DNA of 64,000 nucleotides from Zygaena filipendulae (lineage: Eukaryota; Arthropoda; Insecta; Lepidoptera; Zygaenidae). Where the stretch lies: positions 13,962,501 to 14,026,500 of the forward strand of contig OU015655.1 in the NCBI GenBank assembly GCA_907165275.2, given 5' to 3'. The position numbers and the translations under genes were made by a program. Of this stretch, positions 46,010 to 57,551 are shown piece by piece; the first letter of the stretch is position 1; each line of letters starts with the position of its first letter. The notes under the pieces were generated by a model. The model made no database searches. It had not been told where the DNA came from and was given only the letters and a program-made list of their open reading frames with translations.

Positions 46010-47125
46010 TGAAAAAGCTTTTTTACATTTCATATAGCGAATATTACGATTTATTTTCTTGGCCAATGAACACAGTGCACTGACTGGAATTAGGTCCATA
46101 CATACTTTAATAGTATTTCTTGGAATCGCTCAAGAGGATTTTAGTATCTAGGTAAGTATTTTCGCGTCAACTTGCCGGCACTAAAGATGATTTCGCGCTG
46201 CCATCAAAATCTATAGAGATTGCAAATTTTGTGTTAACTACTGCCGTTTACTTGACTAGTAGAGTGACGTGTCTGACGTCGTTATATGTATTATGTACCT
46301 AGCTACCTACGCATGCAACATCAACGCCATGTTTTATTTTATTATTTGCATACGGGGTTAACGAGTTGCGTTTTTTGTAGTTAGTTTTTTTTTTGTGATA
46401 TATTCGATAAAGTTTATGTCATTCAAAACGGATCTTGAAAAAAAAAAAAAATTTATTAATTTGGATTTTTTGACGCTACTAAAATATTTATGTAACTACT
46501 CGTTTAATATGTTTTCTTATGCATAGGCAGGTAATAAATAAATCGATACAATTAAAAAGGTTTCAGTATTCAAATTTTGTTCAAATCTATTCCATTTGAA
46601 GGTATTTTAAGACGTCTGAGATGACAGGTTTTGAAACATTTTACATGAAACTTGCTAAATGCATTACATGCGAAAGTCCATAAAAAAGAAGAAAAACAAC
46701 GAAAATCTATTATATACAGCTGATAACAGTCAAAGTTCAACGGTCAGTTTCGCGAATTTAGGTAAGCTGACTGTTGTAATATTATATTTTGACGTGATAT
46801 TAATCCAACTCACGTCGAATGAATTAGAAAATATTTTCTTAAGTATTTTTTTTAATTGTTTGTGGAATCAAATTTCGTTCACTTCAAATTCATCCGATTA
46901 GAAAGTCCGGAGATTATTCTATGTTTAAAGTATAGTATGGGTAAAATTCAGTACTTTTTCTGAATTGTATTGGTGGTTTTTTGACCAGAAAAACGTTGAT
47001 GGTTCAGCAATAGTGAATCCTTAGATTTCTAAATATAAAGAACTTTGACCGATTGACGTGTGAGCTAACGCCATCTAGTAATAAAAAAAAACTCAAAGGC
47101 AAAAACTTGTAAACAAGCATCTTAC
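46010..47125. other. Intron sequence, nothing recognised
   Basis: AT-rich region just after the donor of the 47126-47785 exon. No repeats recognised. Confidence 0.4.
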
Positions 47126-47785
47126 CTCTAAATCCGAGTCCAAACCTTCTAAACTGGAATACAACGGTTCGTTCCGTAACGATAGTCTATTGGGTCTGCG
47201 AGTTGTGAGGCTGTTCACGCCCATTAGTTTGCTGGATCGTCCCAACGTTGCGTTTGCGCTGCCTACAATTTCCGGTTCACGGAACGACAACTTCTTCCTG
47301 GGCCTTTCATCTTGAGCATCTTGAGCACTTAATCTATCACCGACCGGTATGACTAGTCGCGACTGCACGCACACTTCCTCCGAGGAACCGTATTTGCTTT
47401 TCGGTAATGGTGATATATCTCTAAAATGGTTTCCATTGTGGTACTCGTCAACAACTTTGTCGTAGCGTTTCACCGCTCCGACCGACAGAGGCCTGGGCTT
47501 AGCGCCGGCGTGCTCCCGGCGTTCTCGGTCGACGAGACTCCTGTGTTTGTTCCTCTTCACCTCACTGAACTCCGGTTCGGATCGGCTGTTCTTGAGTCGG
47601 TCGTGACTCTTCTTGTCTTTCTCCGGCTTCCGCTGTCTCGGCTGCTGCGTTTGCTCCTGTCTAGATTTCAGCGCACCGCTCAAAGAAAACAAAGTGCTCC
47701 GCGCTTTCACTAGAACTTCTGTCGGTAGATTTCTTAATAGGTGATCGTTTTTTCTCTGTTTGTGATTGTCTCTTTGACTGGCCAT
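47126..47785 (-). CDS. Alternative first coding exon, probably of NOS1AP
   Basis: A 220-codon frame from an ATG in good Kozak context (GACCATGG) to a consensus donor GAG|GTAAG in phase 0. A TAA lies in frame upstream (about 47877), so this is a first coding exon. The product is basic and Ser-rich, without a known domain, signal peptide or membrane segment: MASQRDNHKQRKNDHLLRN, a Gln/Lys/Arg-rich stretch, then repeated basophilic-kinase-like sites (RNKHRSL, RKKLSF, RPNRLSL), ending YSSLEGLDSDLE. It lies inside the NOS1AP intron on the same strand; its donor phase fits the PTB-helix exon at 30068 and also the exons at 5703, 4583 and 3585. I infer an alternative NOS1AP N-terminus. A separate nested gene with exons I missed is possible. 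Confidence 0.75.
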
Positions 47786-47960
47786 GGTCGGTTGTAAAAG
47801 TTGGCGGTTAACATGTAAAAATAGTGTTTGGTTTTTGTCGATGTTCACACACGGCGCCGTCTGGTCGCGTCGGCGTTAGAGACGCGGGCTTTCGCAACGG
47901 TTCGCACGTACTCACTGGCGCGTGCGCCGACGTATGATATTCGCCGATCCACGCACCGCA
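47786..47960 (-). promoter_or_regulatory. GC/CpG-rich leader and possible internal promoter
   Basis: Just upstream of the first coding exon at 47785. CpG-rich (GACGCGACCAGACGGCGCCG and others) in an otherwise AT-rich intron. CCAGTGAGTACG near 47920 resembles a loose initiator, but no TATA box or firm start can be named. Confidence 0.35.
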
Positions 47961-48691
47961 AATAAACAGTAGTTCGCGTATTACTAATATCGGACTTCTG
48001 GAGCAACGTCACTTTTTCCATTGTGCTGATTGTTTGTTATTTCAACGTGCATCATCGAAAATAAACAATTTCTCTTCTTTTTGGGGTGTAGGAATAGATT
48101 TGACGCAACTTATTTGCGTAACTATCAGTAATCCCCAACTTCTACCTACAGGTACGTAGGTAGGTATCTTAATTATAGTTCCACATACAGTTATCTAAAG
48201 CCGATTCGAGGAACATTTCCTTTAGCATTCAAGACCCGGAAATATGCTCTTGTTTTCAATACAAACTTCGACACCCTCAAGACTAATGAACTGAATCAGT
48301 TCCGGCGAGTAAGCTCTACAAATTTTCACTAATTGGAGTCGTGATTGCCGGTTTACTGGTCGATAAGCTGAATTAGTAACATAACTTTTTTAATAAATTC
48401 AAATAAATAAACTTAAAAAACTCGCGTTAACTATAAACTGAACGAAAAATTAATCATCTAGGACCAGAGTCCTTTCAAGACAAATCAAATGAGGACTAAC
48501 TCATTGGGGCTGCGTCGTTTATTCATAGAGTTCTCATGGCCATCTTTTTGCTCCATCGTCAGATCAACTCCAAGTCATAATAAAATTGCATATTCATCCG
48601 AAATACATAAATGTAAGTTTCATCTCGTTGCCACATTTAGAAGTAGGTCAAAATTGCCCTCTAAGATTTGTCAGCTTCACCTGTAACTAGT
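47961..48691. other. Intron sequence, nothing recognised
   Basis: Region upstream of the internal first exon; no repeat ends seen, so it may hold its promoter-proximal control sequence. Confidence 0.4.
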
Positions 48692-48810
48692 GTGAAGCGA
48701 TCATACCTATGTTTTTACTTATAACACGCTTATAAAAGTTTCACTTGTATCTAAGCGTTAGTAAGCGTGTTACAAGTAAAAACATATCTAGTTAGGCACG
48801 ATCGCTTCAC
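48692..48810. mobile_element. 119-bp foldback MITE
   Basis: Inverted ends GTGAAGCGATC, extending inwards as TGTTTTTACTT(A/G)TAACACGCTTA on both arms. Single copy in this window. Confidence 0.75.
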
Positions 48811-49185
48811 ATGATGCTTTACAGGGTTAAACGTGGAACTTATTCAGCCCGTAAATAATTCACGCAAGCTATTTATTACTTAGGATTGGTTACAATCACT
48901 TGTAATCGTCAGCAGGTTCTTAGAACTATAAATTACCGTCAGTTCGGAATACGTCCTCTGCTTAGAAGAACTGACAAGAAACTCAGCAGCGCTGTCTTTT
49001 AATGATCATACTTATAAACTAGGAGAACAAAAAATAGTAATAATAGTAATAACTAACAAGAAGTAGTAGTAAATAGTAATAACTAACAAAAATAATACAC
49101 CGATAGATCACAGAGAAAACCTTACGAGCAAATTAAAAATGCGGGTAAACAAATTTTACATTTGTCGGCGAAAAGCGGAAATGTT

Positions 49186-49995
49186 ATGGTAAGTTCACAC
49201 GCGTGCGTTCAACTCTACATTCAACGTGCACATTCACATTCACGAGCGTGTAAACGGTACGCCCGAGCCCGTGAACGCGCCTGTGAACGTGAATGCCGCG
49301 AATCGGGCAAGTGTCGGTTTTTTGGCAAAGTTCAAAGGATGAATGTGCGGGCGCCCGGTGACTGTTTACACGCGCGCGGGCAGTCAGTCTGTCCCGCGCT
49401 TTCGCGACGAGTGGATCTTCATTCAACGTTGCTAAGAAAGTCGCTACGATCGGATATTACAATCGTTCATAATTTTGTTCCTTTTTCCAATAAAAATAAG
49501 TTAAGCCAAAGGATATGGCAGCAACTACACCGAGATCCTCGCTGCTCGCCATTCTGGCACTGACTGACACGACGGCGTGCGTGTAAACAGCTTGAATGTC
49601 CGCCGGCCCGGGACGGGCTGCATGCCGCGCAGCCCGCCAGGCAGCCCGCCGGGCTGCACGGCGCGCGTGTGAACGTAGCATTACACGCGCGCGGGCAGTC
49701 AGTCTGTCCCGCGCTTTCGCGACGAGTGGATCTTCATTCAACGTTGCTAAGAAAGTCGCTACGATCGGATATTACAATCGTTCATAATTTTGTTCCTTTT
49801 TCCAATAAAAATAAGTTAAGCCAAAGGATATGGCAGCAACAACACCGAGATCCTCGCTGCTCGCCATTCTGGCACTGACTGACACGACGGCGTGCGTGTA
49901 AACAGCTTGAATGTCCGCCGGCCCGGGACGGGCTGCATGCCGCGCAGCCCGCCAGGCAGCCCGCCGGGCTGCACGGCGCGCGTGTGAACGTAGCA
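49186..49995. mobile_element. GC-rich MITE, Harbinger-like, with tandem duplication
   Basis: Ends ATGGTAAGTTCACACGCG and, inverted, ATGCTACGTTCACACGCG. The right part is a tandem duplication, period 315 bp (about 49366-49680 and 49681-49995). Each unit keeps a short minus-strand frame starting MASSEDLGVVAAISFGLTYF, like the N-terminus I associate with PIF/Harbinger transposases; no catalytic region is present. Family assignment is tentative. Confidence 0.6.
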
Positions 49996-50239
49996 TAAAG
50001 CAATAAACGGCAATGGGTGTTGAATACCCCCAGAATATTTTTTTCTAGTGTATTTTTTTTTCTTTTTTATGTATTCGAGAAGAGAATCAAATAAATTGAA
50101 TAGGTACTCTTCACGTCCCATCTTTGATCCTTACACCCTTTATACGTCTCTGTTTGTATGTATTTCCAAATTAACAGCCTTTCACTAAATTCATGTGAAA
50201 GTATACGCTACTTACATAAAAAAATAACTTCATTATTTT

Positions 50240-50424
50240 ATCATTGTCTGTCTGTCTGTTTGTTCCGGCTAATCTTTTAAACAGCTGAACCGATTTTAAC
50301 GGAACTTTGACTGGCAGACAGGTGATGTTATAAGAAGTAGATTGGGCTACTTTTATTTTAGAAAAAAAAAACATTTTGCGGGAATTCCGAAACTCACGCG
50401 GGCGAAATCGCGGGGCACAGCTAG
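50240..50424 (+). mobile_element. Helitron (GTTCCGGCTAATC subtype)
   Basis: GTCTGTCTGTCTGTTTGTTC start, GCGGGAATTCCGAAACTCAC module, CTAG at 50421-50424. Confidence 0.85.
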
Positions 50425-50472
50425 TAAACAATAAAAATAATAAAACCAATGGACTTGTTGTATTAGCGTTTT

Positions 50473-50610
50473 ATGCTACTGCTCCACCTGCGTTAATGTT
50501 GATGTTAATGTCTAACGTGGTTATGTTAGTAAGTTAACGCGTTAAAATGTTGGCCACATCTAAATTAGCGCACTAATTTACGCGTTAACACGCAGGTGGA
50601 GCAGTAGCAT
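50473..50610. mobile_element. 138-bp MITE
   Basis: Inverted ends ATGCTACTGCTCCACCTGCG on each side. Interior rich in GTTAAC-type repeats. No ORF. Confidence 0.8.
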
Positions 50611-50719
50611 TAGAGATAACCCACGAAATCTATTTAAACTCGATTAAAAATGAAGACAGAATCCAAATCCACGCAAATAATGACATCGCCGCGCGCAGCG
50701 ACTCTAGCGCTATATATTA

Positions 50720-51040
50720 CTAGCTGTTTCCCGCGGTTTCACCCGCGTTTGTTTCAGAGATCCCGCGCGGGTATTCCGAGATAAAAGCACCTACTACCCT
50801 ACATTTTTTCTGTGCCTACCCTTGACAACGTGTAGGTATAGTATGTAAAATTTAATGTAGTTTCTTCCGCGTTAATCTCGGAGTTCCTGCAGGAATTCCG
50901 GGATAAAAAGTAGCCTATATCCTTCTCTGAACCCCGGAGAGCGTGTATGCAAAATTTCGTGATGTCTGGTTGAGCCGTTTAGCTGTGAAAGCGTGAAAAA
51001 CAAACTAACTCACTTGCACATTTACAATATTAGTGAGGAT
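50720..51040 (-). mobile_element. Helitron with duplicated body
   Basis: CTAG at 50720, intact hairpin, two successive module-body units; sister of 16154-16450. Confidence 0.8.
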
Positions 51041-51372
51041 TTCAATTTTAAACGCTTCAAGCCCGAGTGATCCGTGACTGTAATTGATTATAAAAGTCGT
51101 CTATAAGGAGTGTAAGATTTATAATGTGTATAAACGAGGTATCGGATAAGACATCAGAATTTGACAGAGTTACGTTGGTTCGCTGATTTACAGCAAGTCT
51201 ATAAACAAATAGGTGCTGATTTATGTCGATATAACTACACCGTACGGTTTTTTTATATATACTAACACCAAAATATAGTTACTTATTATTTATTAATTTT
51301 AGCGGAATAATGAAAAATACAGTGTCAAAGGTTCAAAGTGAAGTTTGAATGAAGGGGATTATTATTATTTAC

Positions 51373-51800
51373 TAGCTGTACGGTGCGGTTTCACCCGCGC
51401 GAGTCCCGCAGGAACTCCAACTTCTTATAACATCAGCTAATTAGCAGTGAAAGTCCCGTCAAAATCGGTCCAACCGTTTCGGAGATTAAGTTTTCTCTCT
51501 TCGCTCACATCCGTGACGCCACAGTCATGCGGCACCAGCGGAAGGTCAGCGTCGGGCCCCCCGGTTCCCGACTTATGCTGAGCTGGTTGTCTTTTTGTTG
51601 CGACACGCTGGTTGTGCTTCTTTTTGTTATTGCATATTAACGGTTGTTGTAACGAATAAAGTATATTTAATTTCATTTCATCACACCCAGATGAGCTTCG
51701 CAATTCTCGCAGGAACTCCAAACTTCTTTCATGATAAACTTCTCCTTACAATAACAAACACAAATAATGAATTTGCGAAGTTGGTCCAGCCGTTCACACG
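51373..51800 (-). mobile_element. Helitron carrying an insertion
   Basis: CTAGCTGTACGGTGCGGTTT at the 3' end; body to CCGTTTCGGAGATTAAG (about 51488), then foreign sequence to about 51684, then a second module (CAATTCTCGCAGGAACTCC) and body. Compare 21189-21490, which has no insertion. Confidence 0.7.
51489..51684 (+). mobile_element. Retroposed-looking insertion
   Basis: GC-rich block (CGTGACGCCACAGTCATGCG, GTCGGGCCCCCCGGTTCCCG) ending in AATAAAGTATATTTAATTTC. The AATAAA near a sharp end suggests a polyadenylated source such as a LINE 3' end. Source family not recognised. Confidence 0.5.
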
Positions 51801-51837
51801 TCGCCGTGATCAAGGGAAAGACGGATTCATTTAATCC

Positions 51838-52012
51838 TACTAATATAATAAATGTGAAAGTGTGGATGTTTGTTACTCAATCACGCAAAAACGGCTGAAC
51901 GGATTTGGATGAAATTTGGCATGCACGTTATCAGAAGTACAGAGAACATAAAGTAGTTTTTATACCGGAATTCTCGCGAGAACTCCGTAATTACCGCGGG
52001 TGAAACAGCTAG
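51838..52012 (+). mobile_element. Helitron, non-autonomous
   Basis: CTACTAATATAATAAATGTG start; hairpin truncated (CCGCGGGTGAAACAG) but CTAG present at 52009-52012. Confidence 0.8.
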
Positions 52013-52019
52013 TTACTAA

Positions 52020-52264
52020 TACATATACAAAAAAACTCGTGTCACAGTGTTTGATATCGAACGCCTCCGAAACGCCTTGACCGATTTTTATGAAATTTTC
52101 TGTGTATATTTGCTACGTCTGAGAATAGGCCGTAGACTGATTTTTTATAAGCTAGGTGATAAGGGTGGTGAGGGGCTACCCAAAAATTTTTTTTTTTTAT
52201 AAAACTTTGCCTTGGAGTTCCTATGGCATTCCGAAACGCCATTGAAACCGCGGGGCCCAGCTAG
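52020..52264 (+). mobile_element. Helitron (AAACTCGTGTCACAGTG subtype)
   Basis: Different body (CCTCCGAAACGCCTTGACCG) but the same kind of 3' end, GAAACCGCGGGGCCCAGCTAG. Directly follows the copy above. Confidence 0.75.
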
Positions 52265-53039
52265 TTTTTATATGTATATATTATATATAGATTATCATTG
52301 AGGCTTTCACGCAAATTTCTGCATATACGGTTATGCAGGGTGGTTTTTATGGCATCTACAGCTAGAGCAATATATTTTAAATTCTGTTTATAGTTACACC
52401 GCAGCAGATGGAAGGTTTTCGTGCGTTGTAAGATAGTTCCAAGTGTCGTAACCTGGATTGGATCACGTACGGATCATAGTCGTTATGCTAATCCAAACTG
52501 CGAGCTGTTCAACAATTTCGATCGTAAAAACCTTCTTCTTCTGTTCCAATTGGTTCTTCGTGAGAAAAATTAACTATAGTCGCTCGCGGCTTTGCCCGCG
52601 TGGTGTCTGGAAGTGCGCGAGCGGCCTACTAAAACCTAAGGCAAAATGCCATTTAAAAAAAAAAAAGATTTCTAAAAACATCTGAAGTTATAATACATTT
52701 TCACATGGGAGATACGTTTTTGTACAAAATATTTGATTTAAATTTGCAAGGTGTATTATCACGCCTGAAGATGCACCTTCGGGTTGTTTTCGTAATTGAA
52801 GTTAAAAGTTACTAACTCATAAGCGGCTTTACTCACTATGTAGTTCTGTGCAGTTAGTTACATACGACGAAAAGTAATTCTTTGTACAATACTGGCTACA
52901 AAGTACGAGTTTCGGTTTCGTAAGAATAGTGTAATGTCCTTGAACGTAACTGGTTACGTAACAGGAAAATTTATCCTATTTATGAAACCGGTTACGTAGG
53001 TGGCCGAAGGGGTATTATCACAAACTTAGTCATTGTTAT
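52265..53039. other. Intron sequence, nothing recognised
   Basis: No repeat ends identified with confidence. Confidence 0.4.
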
Positions 53040-53620
53040 GTTGGATTTCATCTATACTTATAAAATATCAAAATAACTTCCAAACGACTGCACCAAATTG
53101 GATAATTCTTTTTTGTGTTTGTTAGTGTCAGGACAAGGTTTTTATAAAAGAAGTTTGAAGTTCCTGCGGGAATTCGGAAACTCACGCGGGTGAATCTCCG
53201 AAACGGTTGGCCAATGGACATGTGGACTAATTTATATTTTTTAGTCCGTCTTGTAGATTATTAAAAAATATTGGACACGTATTTTTTCTTTTTTTACGTA
53301 ATCAAAAAATAACGACGATATATTGAGTTGAAATTTCGCGTGACGTCACTATTCTGACAGTTTGTATGGCGGTTTTAGCGACGTCACGACCCCCTCACCC
53401 TAAACTTTAATGCGCTTTATCTCTGTATATTTTAATTTATTTAAAAAAGCAAAAAATACGTGTCTATTGTTTTTTTATTTTCTAACTGACGGACTAATTA
53501 GAATTTTGATTTTCAAAAGTAGGCCACATCCCTGTTGTCACGGCACTTTCACTGCTAATTAGCTGATGTTATAGGGAGTAAATTGGACTTCTTTGGAGTT
53601 CCTGCGGGAATTAGCATAAT
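53040..53620 (+). mobile_element. Helitron split by a MITE
   Basis: 5' part 53040-53215 (AACTTCCAAACGACTGCACC, then GTTCCTGCGGGAATTCGG) and 3' part from 53533 (CACTTTCACTGCTAATTAGC, GTTCCTGCGGGAATTAG) match the intact 11473-11764 copy on either side of MITE copy H. Confidence 0.8.
53216..53532 (+). mobile_element. CRE-bearing MITE, copy H
   Basis: GGACATGTGGACTAA to AGGCCACATCCC. The left CRE is intact; near the right one a short deletion leaves CGACGTCAC. Confidence 0.85.
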
Positions 53621-54013
53621 GAATGCTTCCTTATTCGAATTGTTCGATTTTTCCGATCGACATTTTTTTTATTGACACTTGAACGAGCTTAGTGGTATTT
53701 CGATTCAATTTTACTTGTCACCATCACCGTTAACGTTTATCTTTAATGTTCGGGAGCGACGCAAACAAAGACCGAACTAACGAAGTTACCATTTAATCTA
53801 TCAGCCCCCTTAGCCGAGTTGACAATCTGTGATCGTTAAAGCTACAAAAACCGGCTCCCCCAGCCAAGTTGACATTCTCCAATCGTTAATGCATAGAAAA
53901 CTAAGTAACAAACCCTCAATACGTCGCTTGCTCAGCCAATCAAAACGGAACGAACAGAACGTATCGTTATGTCACGTGAGATAACGATGAGTTAGTACAC
54001 GGATGTAAATAAG
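53621..54013. other. Intron sequence with a short internal repeat
   Basis: CCCCCTTAGCCGAGTTGACAAT...GATCGTTAA and CCCCCAGCCAAGTTGACATT...AATCGTTAA are two imperfect copies about 55 bp apart (53800-53890). Confidence 0.45.
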
Positions 54014-54450
54014 TTTTTTAATACAGTTGCTCAAAAAGTGGCATATTGCAGGGACGTATAGCGTTCGGGAAGTGGGCTATTACATACTCGAGCTTTTTCT
54101 TTACCTTTTCCGAACTCGTGCGTTCTCTTTCCCAACTGTCAAAAATGGCGAAACGACTTTGACACACTTTTTGTATTGCGCAACGTAGGTTTCGTATTAC
54201 TAATACGACTAGCGCCATCTCTTGATCACAGTTGGAACTTAGTTGAGTTTGTGTTTTTATTATTTTACTAAATTTCTTCATTTTTTCGCAACTGTATTAA
54301 AAATAGTTGTTCAGTACACGTGCGGAACCGTCATTGCAAAGAGTTCCGACTGTCAACCCTCACCTTCGGCTGCGCCTCGGCTCGGGTCGACATTTGTCGG
54401 AACTCTTTGCAATGACAGCCTTTCCGCACTTGTAATGAAATATACTATAT
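54014..54450. mobile_element. Two-foldback composite element, copy 2
   Basis: Unit 1 at 54014-54304, unit 2 at about 54314-54450, same order and spacing as 25036-25465, with only scattered differences. Confidence 0.75.
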
Positions 54451-54639
54451 CAGTGCTTGATTTCGATGAATTTATTTAAAAAAACAAATTTGTAGTTTCA
54501 CTACCAACTCCAATGGATTCGTCGAGACTACCTTCTCTCCCATGTGAGGTTGGGTGAGGTTCGGCTCGACCCCCTCCTCCAATGAACGGCTCACGTCATT
54601 TACGCCACCTTATTACCACCACGACGTTTGGCACTGATG

Positions 54640-55002
54640 GACAGAAATCCGCGCGTTATCGGTCCTACCCTATATGAAAAACTACCTGTGGACATTAAAA
54701 ATGAAACCTCGGACGAAACATTTGCGCGCCGACTGAAAAACCTTTTATTGGATAAATCATTATACTCTGTAAAAGAGTATTCATGACATATTTTTATTTA
54801 TTTAAATTGTTTATTTTGGTGAAATTTTTACACTTGGCTTTTTTTATTGTCGCTATTTTCAGCTTTTACCAGTTTATGATAGGATTTGTAAAATAATTAT
54901 TAATGACAATCTCTTTTGTGAATTTATTTATATTTTGGCATAAAATTTAAATGTAAATTTTAAAAGAGAGAATAAAACATCTATCTATCTATCTATCTAT
55001 CT
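54640..55002 (+). mobile_element. LINE 3' end with (ATCT)n tail
   Basis: Encodes NPRVIGPTLYEKLPVDIKNE then TFARRLKNLLLDKSLYSVKE and a TGA stop (about 54786), the type of tail seen at the end of Jockey/CR1-like polyproteins; followed by a 3' UTR and a tetranucleotide tail (54980-55002). 5' truncated. Confidence 0.7.
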
Positions 55003-57494
55003 TATTATATTTAAAAGATTTTAATACAAGTACATACTACCTATCATTCTAATGTAACCATTGTTGTCATGCTTGACAAAAGCAAGAAAGAAAGGATATT
55101 TCCAATTCTAATTTGTTCTGTTCATTATTTAAAAGTCGTTTAAAATAAACTAATCTTTGACAAATATAAAAATTGCCGCTTCTACTCTAGATACCTGATA
55201 AAATCTCCCTATAACTTGGAATAACCTTAATTTCTAAACAACCAGTGTTTGTAGAGAAAGTTCCAGCAAGAACAGCAATAATATAACAAAAACATAATTT
55301 TGCGTCGAGAGATGTATGATCGCGTAGCACGTTATAAGCTAACATTAAGACATACCTTGAGACGCTTTGAGCCCATAACTCACGAACGTCAAGAGGCGCG
55401 CTACGTAGCGCTATAGCGGCGTGGGTAGAGACGACGCTGAGCAGTAAGCCACCCGTTAATTTACGTTGTCACGCACTATAACGTCAAATTAAATGACATC
55501 AAACGTTAAATTAAACAAGGTAACATATTAACTGCTGTTAATTAACGCACCAGACTACGTTTAAATTGAATTCTGGTTATGTAAACATAATTCAATAAGT
55601 TAACCTTGATCGTCATACCCGTTGTTAGAACTGACCGTGGATCTTTGTAATATCTAAACCGAACGCGTGGAAATATGTTTTTTTAGAATATCTGATAACG
55701 AAAAGATAATGACTAAAACGTAGAAAAAATAACACGAGCTTTGATTCAAGTAGTTATTTGATTCAATTAGCAGATTTGTAGTTTCTACTAATATTGTAAA
55801 GAAGTATTAAGTGTTTCTTTGTAAGAGTTAATGTCTGGAACTAATGAACCGATTCTAGAAAAAAAATTCACGGACAGAAAGCTATTTTCTATGTTAGAAG
55901 ATTTCTGAAAGGAGCCCTGAAATTCTTACGGATGGAACCGCGATTCTTGGGGCATAGGGAGACATTCCATCCCTATATAGTTGTAACGAGGCGGCCGTAC
56001 CTCGTTATGATATCTTGCCTCATTTTCATTATTACTTTTATTTGTAAATCTTGTATTTCCTTCAACATTCCTTCCTTTATCCTTTGAATATATATAAAAA
56101 TATATATTCAAAGGCATTCGTTATTCTAAATTCATATCGTGTACTTTCTATGTTTTGTTAATTATTTACTTGGTCAATTTACTCCTCCAGCAGACTTTGA
56201 ACGATGCGCATAGAAACCATTATTATTTTTGATTCATTTGGATTTACAGTTCACGTAAATCCAAATAAATCATTTCTCCTACAAGGCTTTATTTATCACG
56301 AGATAGCCGACCATACAAACCTGATATAATGAGCTCCCGAGGGATTTTGAAACCACGGGAAGACCTAGTGAAGAATTTTCAAAATCTTGTTAGTTTTGGG
56401 TTGTTTTTTTTTAAGATCGTAGACATCGACGTTCATCCTTTGGCACTGAACCTATTCATTTTTAAAGGCGTACATGTAATTAATATCCAATTAAATAATC
56501 TAAAGGAACGCATGCTATCATAATTACTAGGTAGAGGCAGATTAATTCCACTAGAATGGTCATTCTTGATTAATGACGCAAATTATTCTCAGATTTTGGT
56601 GTCGCTTTCCAATTCGAAATTCAGGGTTAGTAGGTATGTATTTTACAGAGGCCAATTTCGTGCGAAGACAAATGGTGTGATGGCAGATAATCCTTCGTCC
56701 TGGATCAGTCTCGATCATCAGTCTCCGTCAACTCTGATAGAAACACAATCAGAATGCGAAGGCGAGCAAAACTAGCTTCTAAATTTAGTGTAATTTTACT
56801 ATCTGTGCTATCAACCACGTGAATTTAGAAATATCCTCGGGAACTCCAGAGTGAAAAGTACTTTATGTCTGTCATTAATTGTATTAAAAATATGTTAATT
56901 GTTTTCAAAATATGTAGTGTATACAATCACTGTTTTCAAATGCCGAAAATATTGAACCTATTGCACTAGGAAGTTATAATGAAACCGCAGAATATACACA
57001 TATACTTTAATAATTACCGTACAGTATAAAAAGACAACTGATATCGACTTTACCATCTCTAGCCTCAACCGCTGCAGTAAGCGGATAGTGAAAATCTGTG
57101 TGCCTTTTTAATCAAGAGCTTACTCCGGATAGAACCTTTGTGTCATTCCCATCTGTGTTTTGAATACCTACTAGGGATGTTATGGAGCTCCGTAGCGTAA
57201 CCGAAACTGACGGATATCCGAAACAAAAATAGATCCAAAACCGACATATAACCTAGAAATAATGTCAAATAGGTACCTTGTAATTATTTGTGTTTAATGT
57301 ATTTGTAATTATTAACAGGCTGGTTTCCGCAATTTGACGACTATAGGCGCTTAGTTTGCGTGTGGTGGGAATTGTGTTGCCCATTCATGCCAACCTAGCT
57401 CCTTTTGTCGCTAAAGGCTTCCGGGAGCGACCTTGGTGCCCCTAAGTGCTTGGCCCGGTATGATGCTACTCCATCACATCATCATCATCTCCTT
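55003..57494. other. Intron sequence, mostly unrecognised
   Basis: AT-rich. Contains the small hairpin at 56081, an inverted repeat at about 56230-56270 (GATTTACAGTTCACGTAAATC core), a minus-strand donor-like AAG|GTATGT near 55357, and LINE-like crumbs at 57400-57490. No confident exon. Confidence 0.4.
56081..56114. repeat. Small perfect hairpin, 15-bp stem
   Basis: CCTTTGAATATATAT, loop AAAA, then the exact complement. AT-rich, so chance or slippage is more likely than for the longer ones. Confidence 0.8.
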
Positions 57495-57551
57495 TGTAGT
57501 TCCCGCAGCAGTTCCAAAACTCACACGGCTGAGACCGCGGGGCACAGCTAG
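57495..57551 (+). mobile_element. Helitron 3' end fragment
   Basis: TTCCCGCAGCAGTTCCAAAA, decayed hairpin, CTAG at 57548-57551. Confidence 0.7.

Noticed and set aside
47426..47713. 95-codon plus-strand frame
   Set aside because: Shadow of the minus-strand first coding exon; Leu/Arg/Val-rich composition is that of an antisense frame.
49162..50121. Several overlapping Arg/Ala-rich frames on both strands
   Set aside because: Produced by GC-rich tandem mobile-element sequence; repeated identically in both units, no family match beyond a short transposase-like start.
55340..55440. Minus-strand donor-like site (CTCAAG|GTATGT) after a GC-richer block
   Set aside because: The frame before it has no ATG and no clear acceptor; could be a non-coding first exon but nothing supports it beyond the donor.
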